From Bacteroidota bacterium (GTDB taxonomy: Bacteria > Bacteroidota > Bacteroidia > UKL13-3): DNA of 37,823 bases. Of the stretch, positions 1 through 7,901 are shown one piece after another. Position 1 is the first letter of the stretch; each line of letters begins with the position of its first letter. The DNA is taken from contig JAIXWD010000018.1 of the NCBI GenBank assembly GCA_027482225.1, positions 1-37,823 on the forward strand. The letters are read 5' to 3'. A model generated the notes under the pieces. The model did not search any database. It was not told where the DNA came from and saw only the letters and a program-made list of their open reading frames with translations. The position numbers and the translations under genes are program-made.

Positions 1-3000
1 CCATTATTACCATTAATATTTAATTCAGAAAAGTTTAAACGAATGCGGTTGCCATTATAAGAACCAAAGGTTTGTCGCCAAAATCCATACCCATAATTTC
101 CGGTGCCGCCTGGGTCACGGATAATGGCATTACATGAATACCTAACACCACTACTTAATGCAAAGGTGTCGATAGGAGCGTGGGAGGGAACGCAAGAAAC
201 AAACGATTGCCAACCTCTTCCGTTATCGGTATTATTACTTGTAAATTTATAGGTAAGAGTACTGTCTTTACTTTTTATCGGTTCGAAGTTACTTCCTTGA
301 ATGAAAGTAGAAATCAATTGAGCTGTAGTATCAGGCCCATCATAAACAAACAAGCTATCGCCTGCTCCAAGTTGAGTTACATTTCTATTAAAAGTAAAAC
401 GCAGTTTATTACCATTAGTTGATACAAAGTTTTGTATAACATTTGAATTATGAGGATAATTTAAAGTGCTTCCGCCTGCATCAAACCAAACAGCGTTGCA
501 AGTTTGCACACTATTATTACTGTTGATGATAACAGGAATTACAGAACCAAAGCAGTTGAGATTTGCACTAAAACCGGATTGTAATGCGGCATTGGTATTT
601 CCTGCATCAAAACCGAAAGTTAAATACTCACCACTGCTCTCAATTACAGCAGGAGGAAAGTTAAAATTATTGTAAGCACCTATTAATGGTGAAGCTGTAG
701 TTGGTCCATCATAAATATTGAGCCAATGCCCGCCATTATTTCCATTAACATTAAATTGACTGTATTCAAATCTTAATCTGGCTCCTTCACTTGCTCTGAT
801 GGTTTGTTGCCAATATCCGTAACCGTAATTGCCTGTTCCACCAGGATCTAATAACACGCCATTACAAATTTGATGCATTCCGGTACGTAATGAAGTATTT
901 TCTACAACTGTCGGATTTGTCATACAACTAAAACTTGCATTCCAACCCGTACCAACATTAGCACCATCGCTTTTAAACCAAAATGTAAGCATCGAATCTT
1001 TACTCCAAATTATATCTGGTGCTGCATTTTGTATGTAATAAGCAATGAGAAAAGATGAGGTATCAGCACCATCAAATACAAATAATGTATCACCTTGAGC
1101 TAAACCGAAGGAGCTAAAATTGAATTGTAATTTTTGGTTGCTACCGCTATAAAAGGTGTGAATAATGGATTGGTTTGAACTGTAATTTTGGTTAGGACCT
1201 TCTGCATCATAAAATCCACCATTACAAGCTGTGGTACTGGTATTTGTTATTGGGTATGATGGAAAAATTATGGTTGTATCTGCCCGATTGGTATAACAAC
1301 CTGAAGCATTTAATACACTATACAAAACAATGTGCTCGCCATCACCAGCTAATCCGGGATTAAAGGATGAACCGCTTATTCCATTACCAAAAAATGTACC
1401 ACCTGTTGGAGTAGCGCTCAGGGAAATTGGTGTACTACCAGTATTTAGCGCAGGAGGTAAACTATTAAAAGTAATGTTTGGTTGAACAGCAAGGTTGTTA
1501 ATGGTAATTAGTTTTGTTGTTACAAGACTATCGCATAATCCTTGTTTAATAATGAGTTGATAATTTCCTGAATTTGCATTACTCAAATTGGCTATTAACG
1601 GTTGACGTAAAGACGAAGAAAAACCATTTGGACCATTCCACTGATAAGTTGCACCAGGTAAAAGCGGTGCATTTAATTGTAGCATGTTTCCAGTACAAGG
1701 AATGGGATTATGTATAATCAATCCATCGTTAGCAAGTGCTTGAATTTCGTTCAATGTAAGTGCACGATTGAACAACATAAAATCATCGAAAGAGGCATTT
1801 GAGAATGCATCTGCTGCCCAGTTGCTTCTTCCAATCCAACAGTTTAGGCGAGTAATAAATTTGGGAATTCCTGAGTTGGCACTTGCCGCCAATACCCCAT
1901 CAATGTATATTCTAATGGTGGTACCATCAAATTGAACGAGATAATGATTCCATTGATTTAACCTTAAACCTGGAGAATTAGTAAGCGCAAAACCTGTACT
2001 CAAACCACCAATATAAGTTTCAGCTTGTTGTCGATTTGTAGTTCCTTGAAATAAGGTTGCAGTAACATTATCGTTTGCACTGCCATTTCCGAAGTCAAAT
2101 AACCTTGCCCAATTGGTAATGCTATTTGGCCTAACCCAACAGCTTACACTAAATGGCCCATTAAACCAAACTCCCGATGGGGCGCTAGCAAAAGCACTTA
2201 CACCATTTAACTGCAGAGCTCCAACTGGGTTGCCAAATCTATCGGCACCATAACTAGCTCCACCGCTTAATGTGGCATGAGATCCATTACCTGATGAGTC
2301 AGCAGAATTGGTGTTAAATTGATACCAAAGTAATCGATTTCGTTTTAATGTTGTCCACCCATCACCTGGATTGTTAACGGTGTAGGTTTGTATACTGGTA
2401 TTGCTGGTTATTTGAGGGAAACTTGAAACAATTCTAATCCTGTAGTTAGATCCGGTTGGCACAAAATCGGGTATGGTAATATTAATGGTATCATTATTTG
2501 TGCTCAACTTTGTTCCAAGAATATATGGCTGAGAAAAATTACCGTTTTCATCGCTTAGTTGCGCTGTAAAGATGTTGCCGTTTTGTATTCCTGATCCAAA
2601 AAACATGAAAGGCAATGCGTAACTTTTTCCGGCACAAAGCTCAGTATTGTTTAAATTTAATGGTAGAATGGTTATAGACGAGGATGCACTAAGTATTTCA
2701 ATTTCTTGGTTATTCAATATTTGATTATATATCCTAAGCTCATCAATAGCGCCTCTAAAAAAGGAGTTATTTGATTGGTTGATTACATTACCTCCAATTC
2801 GGGTGTTGGTGGTATTTGTTCCAATAACATGATTTCCGTTAATCGTGCTCATTAATATACCATTAAGGTATATGCGCATTTGCGTTGAAGTGGTAGTTAT
2901 AGCTAAATGTTGCCAAGTATTGAGTGTGGAAGACAAACTAACGTTGGTGGTACCTGACGTTGGATGAAAAATACTTAATCGGTTTGGCCCAGTATAAAAA

Positions 3001-3362
3001 GCAATTTCGAATAAGTTGTCTTGGCCAAAAATGCTCATGGCATTTAGCAAGTTCGTGATGTTAAACCACATGCTAACTGTTAGTTGTGTTCTTCCATTAA
3101 GCAAAGGCGTTCCAAAATCAAGTAAGCCCTGTTCATGTTCTCCATTAAAGAATAAAGCTTGGTTTGGAATTCCTTGTCTGCTTATATTGGGATAAACTCC
3201 ACTTAATGTAGTGGTGGCATTATTGTTTTGTCCACTCACATCAATTGCATTTCCATTTAAAGGTAAATAGGCAATAATGCTATCGTTTAGGTTTACTTGG
3301 GCATTTGTAAAATTTATACCAAGTAGGATTAAAAGAACTGCGGTAATAACTTTAGGTTTCAT
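1..3362 (-). CDS. Giant secreted LamG/Ig/CUB-domain protein, C-terminus beyond the window edge
   Basis: An open frame runs from an ATG at 3362 to base 1 without a stop, giving at least 1120 residues with the C-terminus missing. Residues 1-22 form a signal peptide ending near 'TNAQ'. A LamG/concanavalin-like domain covers about 25-215 and a second about 340-540, each with 'SxxxWxR/M' style strands and an 'IDELRIYNQIL' or 'FDDFMLFNRAL' ending typical of the family. An Ig-like repeat (about 548-610, 'YQWNGPNGFSS') and a second beta domain follow. Then come four CUB-like units from about 710 onward, with 'DTLFVFDG', 'WLNIYDGP' and 'DSLFVYDGPD' motifs; the last is cut by the edge. LamG and CUB domains bind glycans or proteins, so a secreted adhesin or degradative scaffold is inferred. 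A T9SS sorting domain is expected beyond the edge but is not visible. A -7 element lies 18 bases upstream of the ATG. Confidence 0.9.
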   Translation of the reverse strand, partial: MKPKVITAVLLILLGINFTNAQVNLNDSIIAYLPLNGNAIDVSGQNNNATTTLSGVYPNISRQGIPNQALFFNGEHEQGLLDFGTPLLNGRTQLTVSMWFNITNLLNAMSIFGQDNLFEIAFYTGPNRLSIFHPTSGTTNVSLSSTLNTWQHLAITTTSTQMRIYLNGILMSTINGNHVIGTNTTNTRIGGNVINQSNNSFFRGAIDELRIYNQILNNQEIEILSASSSITILPLNLNNTELCAGKSYALPFMFFGSGIQNGNIFTAQLSDENGNFSQPYILGTKLSTNNDTINITIPDFVPTGSNYRIRIVSSFPQITSNTSIQTYTVNNPGDGWTTLKRNRLLWYQFNTNSADSSGNGSHATLSGGASYGADRFGNPVGALQLNGVSAFASAPSGVWFNGPFSVSCWVRPNSITNWARLFDFGNGSANDNVTATLFQGTTNRQQAETYIGGLSTGFALTNSPGLRLNQWNHYLVQFDGTTIRIYIDGVLAASANSGIPKFITRLNCWIGRSNWAADAFSNASFDDFMLFNRALTLNEIQALANDGLIIHNPIPCTGNMLQLNAPLLPGATYQWNGPNGFSSSLRQPLIANLSNANSGNYQLIIKQGLCDSLVTTKLITINNLAVQPNITFNSLPPALNTGSTPISLSATPTGGTFFGNGISGSSFNPGLAGDGEHIVLYSVLNASGCYTNRADTTIIFPSYPITNTSTTACNGGFYDAEGPNQNYSSNQSIIHTFYSGSNQKLQFNFSSFGLAQGDTLFVFDGADTSSFLIAYYIQNAAPDIIWSKDSMLTFWFKSDGANVGTGWNASFSCMTNPTVVENTSLRTGMHQICNGVLLDPGGTGNYGYGYWQQTIRASEGARLRFEYSQFNVNGNNGGHWLNIYDGPTTASPLIGAYNNFNFPPAVIESSGEYLTFGFDAGNTNAALQSGFSANLNCFGSVIPVIINSNNSVQTCNAVWFDAGGSTLNYPHNSNVIQNFVSTNGNKLRFTFNRNVTQLGAGDSLFVYDGPDTTAQLISTFIQGSNFEPIKSKDSTLTYKFTSNNTDNGRGWQSFVSCVPSHAPIDTFALSSGVRYSCNAIIRDPGGTGNYGYGFWRQTFGSYNGNRIRLNFSELNINGNN

Positions 3363-3380
3363 AAAAAAGTATAGAAGCCT

Positions 3381-3388
3381 CAAATATA
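3381..3388 (-). promoter_or_regulatory. Bacteroidota -7 element for the LamG/CUB gene
   Basis: On the minus strand the bases read TATATTTG, an exact match to TAnnTTTG, ending 18 bases before the ATG at 3362. No convincing TTTG -33 element is seen about 20 bases further upstream. Confidence 0.5.
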
Positions 3389-3766
3389 TATGAAATATGA
3401 AGTTTAGTTAGCGCTTTGGCTTATAAAAAATTTACATTACAAAAGTTCAGAAATAGTTAAACTTTCTGTTTTTAAATTGCATTTTTGGCCATAAATAGAA
3501 GTTATTTAAGTAGGCATAAGCTTGTTGGTTTGTGATTATGGTAATGAACCCACTATTAAAACATCAGGTATTATAAAAGGATATGGAGGTTATTAGTTTA
3601 GGTAGAAATTATAATTAACCTTGAGCGGAAAATACAGTATTAATTTTAGAATGCTGTTATAAAATTCGTTACCTCGGGTTTGTTTCTGCAAAGTTTGAAG
3701 CCGATTTACACAGTATTAAATACATATACAACCACCTTATATTGATTGGCTTAGATATTTATTTAG
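3389..3766. other. Intergenic stretch with no recognised gene
   Basis: This AT-rich stretch of about 380 bases lies between the LamG/CUB promoter and the 3' end of tRNA-Arg. Both strands are broken by frequent stops and I see no conserved coding motif. It probably holds the LamG/CUB upstream region and the tRNA 3' trailer. Confidence 0.5.
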
Positions 3767-3838
3767 TAGTCTCGACAGGAATCGAACCTGTATCAAATGT
3801 TTAGGAAACATCTATTCTATCCATTGAACTACGAGACC
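3767..3838 (-). tRNA. tRNA-Arg (anticodon CCU)
   Basis: The minus strand folds as a complete cloverleaf of 72 bases without encoded CCA. The acceptor arms are GGTCTCG and CGAGACT (seven pairs including one terminal G-U), with discriminator A. The anticodon stem is GATGT/ACATT around the loop TTCCTAA, so the anticodon is CCU, which reads AGG arginine codons. The T stem is ACAGG/CCTGT around TTCGAAT. A TAnnTTTG box lies 24 bases upstream of its first base. The 5' 29 bases of this tRNA recur at 6200-6228. Confidence 0.95.
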
Positions 3839-3861
3839 ATAAACCCTTATTAGGCTTGGGT

Positions 3862-3869
3862 CAAAGATA
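3862..3869 (-). promoter_or_regulatory. -7 element of tRNA-Arg
   Basis: The minus strand reads TATCTTTG, an exact TAnnTTTG match, about 24 bases before the mature tRNA 5' end. A related sequence, TATTTTCG, occurs upstream of the truncated tRNA copy at 6239-6246. Confidence 0.5.
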
Positions 3870-4002
3870 GCAAAGTTTTATAAAAATTGTTGATTTTGAT
3901 ACTTTACAGTTTAATTCATTGCTCAATTTTTTCAAAGTATTTTGTGAATGACAAAATGGTATCCATTTTAGTTTATTATTTTTTAAAAAACTACTTTTTA
4001 AA

Positions 4003-5322
4003 CTACCAACAATTTTGCCAAACTGTGCCATCATACACCCTTAGTTTGTTAATTAAACCATCATAATAAATATCACCTCTTGATGGTGAACTTGGTGCTT
4101 GATTTAGTGGCTCTAATCTCATCACTGATTTAATGTGTAACTTTCTTTCTGGATTTGATGTGCCAATTCCGATATTTAGTAATCCATCTGTTTCATCACC
4201 AAGAATAATAGTATGGCTATTTTTAGCAATTGCATTATTGCCAATTACTACCGAATTTGAAATAGAACTGTCTGTTACATCAGTATTATTACCTATAAAA
4301 ATATTTGAGTTTCCTGTTTGTAGTGAACGTCCAGCATCTATACCTATTGCAGTGTTTTGTTGGCCAGAAGTTAAGTTATGTAAAGAATAGCATCCAAACC
4401 CATTATTCCTATAGCCAATTGTAGCTTTACCCATAGAACCTTCTCCAACTGCTGTATTGTATGCTGCAATATTTACAGGAAAATCAAAATTGGATAATGC
4501 ATTATTACCAATAGCAATATTACTATTGCCTTTTTTATTGTTTGATAATGTCCCATGGCCAAGTGTAATGTTGTAAACAGCTTCTTCAGAATTTTGCTGA
4601 GAATTACAACCTATTGATACATTAGAAAATCCTGTTTTATTTTTAAAAAGGTTCTGAACTCCTATTGATATGTTTCCATATCCACTTGAATTTTCTGTTA
4701 ATGTATTTGTTCCAAATGCAACATTCCAATATCCCCCAGAATTAGCATCATTTATTGTATTGTATCCAATTGAAGTTATACTATTCTTAAAATCAATTAG
4801 TCCTGAATTAACACGATTAACTTTTAGTTTTAATGGAAAGGTATCTGTTGTGCCAATAAATGACTGATTGTTAAGAATACTGTTACCTGAGGTTGACCAT
4901 AAATTTGGATCTGAACATTTACTACTTACCTCAGAGAATAAAGCATAAGGCACGCTTAACAATTGACTTATTCCAACAATAGTGTAGTTGGTTCCACCAT
5001 TAGGGTCCGTTTCGGTTTTAACAAAATAGGGTCCGTTTGTCCAATTAATATTACTAAAAATACCACTAATTACAGTTCCACCTCCAATTTCAACACTAAC
5101 CAAACCATTTGCATTGGTGGTTGTGTTGTGGGTTTCGGTATAAACAGAAGTTCCTGATACAGATCCTTGCAAGATGCTGATACGCATACCTACAGATTGA
5201 TTTACTATCAAAGCATTGGATGCATTTCTGATAACAGCTTGGTAGCTCATTTTTTGAGGAGCTTGTGCCCAAATATTAATGCTTAGTAGAAGACCAGCAA
5301 TTACTGAATAAAACTTTTTCAT
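4003..5322 (-). CDS. Secreted fibre protein with YadA-head-like repeats
   Basis: This is a 439-residue protein with a signal peptide (about 1-19, ending 'NIWAQ'). Residues 20-130 form the N-terminal domain common in Bacteroidota tail-fibre-like proteins, with 'MSYQAVIRNASN' and 'LSVPYALFSE'. Residues 185-375 are a run of 'GNxNIAIGNNAL' or 'NTAVGEGSM' type repeats of about 14-28 residues, matching the left-handed beta-roll heads of YadA-like trimeric adhesins. A C-terminal segment 'IGIGTSNPERKLHIKS' leads to 'VYDGTVWQNCW'. No YadA anchor barrel and no T9SS domain is present, so how it is held at the surface is unclear. It starts 6 bases after the stop of the frameshifted T9SS gene, and the two look like one transcription unit. 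The extracellular adhesive role is inferred from the fold. Confidence 0.85.
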   Translation of the reverse strand: MKKFYSVIAGLLLSINIWAQAPQKMSYQAVIRNASNALIVNQSVGMRISILQGSVSGTSVYTETHNTTTNANGLVSVEIGGGTVISGIFSNINWTNGPYFVKTETDPNGGTNYTIVGISQLLSVPYALFSEVSSKCSDPNLWSTSGNSILNNQSFIGTTDTFPLKLKVNRVNSGLIDFKNSITSIGYNTINDANSGGYWNVAFGTNTLTENSSGYGNISIGVQNLFKNKTGFSNVSIGCNSQQNSEEAVYNITLGHGTLSNNKKGNSNIAIGNNALSNFDFPVNIAAYNTAVGEGSMGKATIGYRNNGFGCYSLHNLTSGQQNTAIGIDAGRSLQTGNSNIFIGNNTDVTDSSISNSVVIGNNAIAKNSHTIILGDETDGLLNIGIGTSNPERKLHIKSVMRLEPLNQAPSSPSRGDIYYDGLINKLRVYDGTVWQNCW

Positions 5323-5328
5323 TGGTTA

Positions 5329-5816
5329 TTATTTTTTAATGATTTTAAATGATTGTACTTTTATATTTTCTTGATTCATGATATGAACAAAATATGTTGC
5401 TGAAGCAAGCGTGGATGTATTTATCTCGGTTTGCTGTGATGTTATGGATCCGCTACTTAATAATTTACCCTGCAAATCGAAAAACTGATAATTCAACTTT
5501 TCGTTTTTATAATCAGTCATACTTAATGTTAAATTATTTACTGTAGGGTTTGGAAATACTGAAAGCGAGAAATTCAATTTTGACTCTAGTAAACCCACAT
5601 TAAAAATTTCGTATGCTTGTTGTACGCCTTGGCTTACTTTACCTGATGTGTCTGAAATGCTGGTTAAAATACCTGACCTAAGCTGTATGTAACAGAACCT
5701 CCGCTACCTGAAGCATTGCCCCCTGAAGCATTAGTTGATTGTTGGGCGTGTAATAAACTTGTACAAGCTAAACTTATAACGAATAATGTAATATTTAATG
5801 CTTTTTTTGAAAACAT
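5329..5816 (-). pseudogene. Frameshifted small T9SS type A sorting-domain protein
   Basis: Two adjacent frames join into one recognisable protein of about 162 residues. From the ATG at 5816 the first frame encodes a signal peptide (ending near 'LLHAQ'), then 'STNASGGNASGSGGS' and 'YSLGQVF', and hits a stop near 5673. The neighbouring frame continues with 'TSISDTSGKVSQGVQQAYE' and a T9SS type A domain ('LSVFPNPTVNNLTLSM' to 'IKVQSFKIIKK', stop at 5329). Adding one T after 'TTTTA' in the break restores 'GQVFYTSISD', which matches the usual 'GQVVYT' pattern of this family. It is either a single-base deletion or a sequencing error. The downstream frame alone has an apparent start at 5598, but that lacks a signal peptide. 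Confidence 0.8.
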
Positions 5817-6199
5817 AACAAAAATTTGGGGTCTTACTCTTATGGCTTTTCAGTTTACGCCTCGTTTATTTATGTTGTTTCTGAACTCAACAGTAACAGT
5901 TTTGGGTTTGAAGATTGGGGCTGCTTATGAATTGCAATTTAATGTTCTGTCTTTAAAAAAATAATCACTAGTTTTTCTTAATTGGAATCAAAGTAGTATG
6001 AGTGATTACAGCTAAAGTAAAGGTTAAAAATAGTAAGGTTTCAGAAATTTGTCAAGTACCTTTAGTTGAAATCCAACGCAGTGTTACAATTACTGCTCAA
6101 ATCACTGCTCAATTTGTGTTTTGTAACACGAATATTTCCTTGAAGATTATTGATGATATTGGGTTTCGGGGTATTGGTAGTTGTCGGTTCTTAAAAGTG
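5817..6199. other. Gene-free stretch upstream of the frameshifted T9SS gene
   Basis: No protein with recognisable motifs is visible on either strand. The short plus-strand frames here have no signal peptide, domain or upstream context. The stretch holds a 9-bp perfect inverted repeat (6081-6089 with 6121-6129) and two tandem CTGCTCAA words between its arms. It presumably carries the promoter of the minus-strand pair, which I could not locate. Confidence 0.4.
6081..6129. repeat. 9-bp perfect inverted repeat, GTGTTACAA/TTGTAACAC
   Basis: The arms at 6081-6089 and 6121-6129 are exact reverse complements separated by 31 bases. The spacer contains CTGCTCAA twice, 14 bases apart. This could be a protein-binding site or chance in AT-rich DNA. 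Confidence 0.35.
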
Positions 6200-6230
6200 A
6201 TCTATTCTATCCATTGAACTACGAGACCAT
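6200..6230 (-). repeat. Truncated tRNA-Arg copy (5' half only)
   Basis: These 31 bases are identical to 3810-3840, in the same orientation. They cover the first 29 bases of tRNA-Arg(CCU) plus two upstream bases and stop inside the anticodon stem. No 3' half follows, so this is not a functional tRNA. Weaker similarity continues upstream: CTTGGG and ATAGCAAA are shared around a -7-like box, with about 13 fewer bases between the tRNA and that box. It is therefore either a decayed duplicate gene or an attachment-site remnant. Confidence 0.85.
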
Positions 6231-6366
6231 TTCTTGGGCGAAAATAGCAAACCGATTTGGTTTATAAAATCGTTTTTTCATCTTTAGCTATAATATCAAT
6301 ACAATACTCCATAAAAGGTTAACTACCCGTATGATGTATATGTATGGAATAAACTATGTAATTACC

Positions 6367-6374
6367 TACTTTTG
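6367..6374 (+). promoter_or_regulatory. -7 element of the polysaccharide export operon
   Basis: TACTTTTG is an exact TAnnTTTG match ending 14 bases before the TTG start at 6389. This implies a very short leader. The identical octamer lies upstream of mnmH (26126-26133). Confidence 0.5.
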
Positions 6375-6388
6375 TAAAAATTTAAACA

Positions 6389-7156
6389 TTGGGAAAAACA
6401 CTGTTAAATATTGGATTTAGAAATGCCGTACTTAATTTGGCCTTGAAAACCATTAAGTTAAGGTACAAAAACTCCTTTCTTGGTATTTTTTGGAGCATGC
6501 TCAATCCGCTATTGTTTTTAATAATTTTAACGGTTGTTTTTAAGGAAATCAATCATATCGAGAACTTCTCTTTGTATGCGCTAAGTGGTTTAATATTTTG
6601 GAATTTCATCTCTGCATCTATTCTACAAGTACTCACTTCTTTTATCGATAATGCGTCTATTCTTAAATCGGTAAATTTACACCCGTTTAGTTTTCCGCTT
6701 TCTGCCATGTTTGCAGCAGTTATTAATTTGTTGCTCACGTTTATACCATTTTTCATCATTATGTTTTTTCTCCATTTTCAGTTAAATTATACCATCATTT
6801 TTGTTGTTCCGCTTATTTTAGTTACTTCAGTTTTTGTGTTGGGTTTTGGTATGATATTGGGGACTTTAAATGTGTTTTTTAGAGACATCCAATTACTTTG
6901 GAATACCATAATACCCGCATTTTTTTACTTCACACCTATAGCTTACACACCCGATTTGGTCCCTGAAAGCACACGCCACCTGCTTAAGCTTAATCCATTT
7001 TATTATTTTGTTGAGTCGTTTCATGATATTTTTTACAGGTTTAAACAACCCGATGGTTTCAATTTTTTGATATGCTCCTTATTAGCTGTTAGTGCTTTTG
7101 CCATGGGTTATACCTTATTTACCAAATATAAAAAAGGGTTTATATCTAATATATGA
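6389..7156 (+). CDS. ABC-2 type polysaccharide export permease (Wzm/TagG-like)
   Basis: The 255-residue integral membrane protein has six probable membrane helices. Near its N-terminus it carries the family hallmark 'LRYKNSFLGIFWSMLNPLLF' (about 22-42), and it has the late motif 'LNPFYYFVESFHDIFYR' (about 203-219). This is the O-antigen/teichoic acid/capsule exporter family, in which a permease dimer pairs with an ATPase to move lipid-linked glycans across the inner membrane. The start is TTG: an in-frame stop lies two codons upstream and the next ATG would delete the conserved N-terminal segment. It overlaps the ATPase gene by four bases (ATGA), which supports translational coupling. The transported glycan cannot be told from sequence. 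Confidence 0.92.
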   Translation: MGKTLLNIGFRNAVLNLALKTIKLRYKNSFLGIFWSMLNPLLFLIILTVVFKEINHIENFSLYALSGLIFWNFISASILQVLTSFIDNASILKSVNLHPFSFPLSAMFAAVINLLLTFIPFFIIMFFLHFQLNYTIIFVVPLILVTSVFVLGFGMILGTLNVFFRDIQLLWNTIIPAFFYFTPIAYTPDLVPESTRHLLKLNPFYYFVESFHDIFYRFKQPDGFNFLICSLLAVSAFAMGYTLFTKYKKGFISNI

Positions 7157-7893
7157 TAAGCGATAAGAATTTTGCAATCAGACTAACAGATGTAGATGTT
7201 TGTTTTTATGTTCGAGAAACTGGTGCAGTATCTTTTAAAGAAGTGCTTTTTAGTTTCGGTAGGCGACCTTTTTTAGATAAAAAATTTGTTCTACGTAACA
7301 TCAACCTTGAAATAAAACATGGAGAGAGTATTGCTTTGTTAGGTAAAAATGGATCGGGTAAGAGTACGCTATTAAGGGTTTTGTCAGGTATAATTGAACC
7401 TGAAAAAGGGAAGATTAAAGTAAATGGAGTGGTTGCTCCATTATTAAGTTTAGGTGTTGGATTGGAGTATGAAATGACTGGCCAAGAAAATATAAAGTTA
7501 CTTTGCGCTTTAATGGGCATGTCGCAAGCAGAAATAAAAAATTATACTCAAGAAATTATTGAGTTTTCGGAGTTAGGTGAAGCTATTAATTGGCAAGTTA
7601 AACGATACAGTACAGGCATGATGACACGCCTCGCTTTTAGCATTGCTATAATAAAGCAGCCTGATATTTTATTAATAGATGAAGTGTTATCTGTAGGTGA
7701 TGTTGGTTTTCAAAAAAAGTGTTTAAAAAAGGTAGAAGAAATTAAAGCTAAAGGTGCCACCATAGTTTTTGTTTCCCACAACTTTAATGAAGTAAAAAGC
7801 ATGTGTAGTAAGGGTGTTTTGGTTAACAATGGCACCATCGATTTTATTGGTGATATTGAAGAAGTTGGTGAACGATATTCAAAATTATTTTAG
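7153..7893 (+). CDS. ABC transporter ATPase for polysaccharide export (Wzt/TagH-like, short form)
   Basis: This 246-residue nucleotide-binding subunit has all core motifs: Walker A 'GKNGSGKST' (64-72), signature 'YSTGMMTRL' (about 152-160), Walker B 'DILLIDEVLS' with catalytic Glu177, and the switch His209 in 'FVSHN'. 'SLGVGLEYEMTGQENI' (about 99-114) is typical of polysaccharide exporters. The protein ends after the ATPase domain, so it lacks the C-terminal carbohydrate-binding domain of Wzt proteins that recognise a capped O antigen. Export coupled to synthesis is therefore more likely than export of a pre-capped chain. It is coupled to the permease by overlap and is followed after 8 bases by a glycosyltransferase gene. 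Confidence 0.93.
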   Translation: MISDKNFAIRLTDVDVCFYVRETGAVSFKEVLFSFGRRPFLDKKFVLRNINLEIKHGESIALLGKNGSGKSTLLRVLSGIIEPEKGKIKVNGVVAPLLSLGVGLEYEMTGQENIKLLCALMGMSQAEIKNYTQEIIEFSELGEAINWQVKRYSTGMMTRLAFSIAIIKQPDILLIDEVLSVGDVGFQKKCLKKVEEIKAKGATIVFVSHNFNEVKSMCSKGVLVNNGTIDFIGDIEEVGERYSKLF

Positions 7894-7901
7894 AGCAGCA
7901 A

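Noticed and set aside
180-675. Two plus-strand open frames of 80 and 69 codons
   Set aside because: They lie antisense to the continuous LamG/CUB frame, which has clear domains, and have no motif of their own.
3953-3969. Short AAAATGG/CCATTTT hairpin after the fibre gene
   Set aside because: Seven pairs, AT-rich, and no T tract follows in the direction of transcription.
5716-6217. Two plus-strand open frames (5716-5964 and 6002-6217)
   Set aside because: The first is antisense to the frameshifted T9SS gene. The second runs into the truncated tRNA copy. Neither shows a signal peptide, domain or promoter.
3767-6230. Integrative element with its own integrase at tRNA-Arg
   Set aside because: No integrase, excisionase or replication gene lies between the repeats. 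Only the repeat itself is reported.
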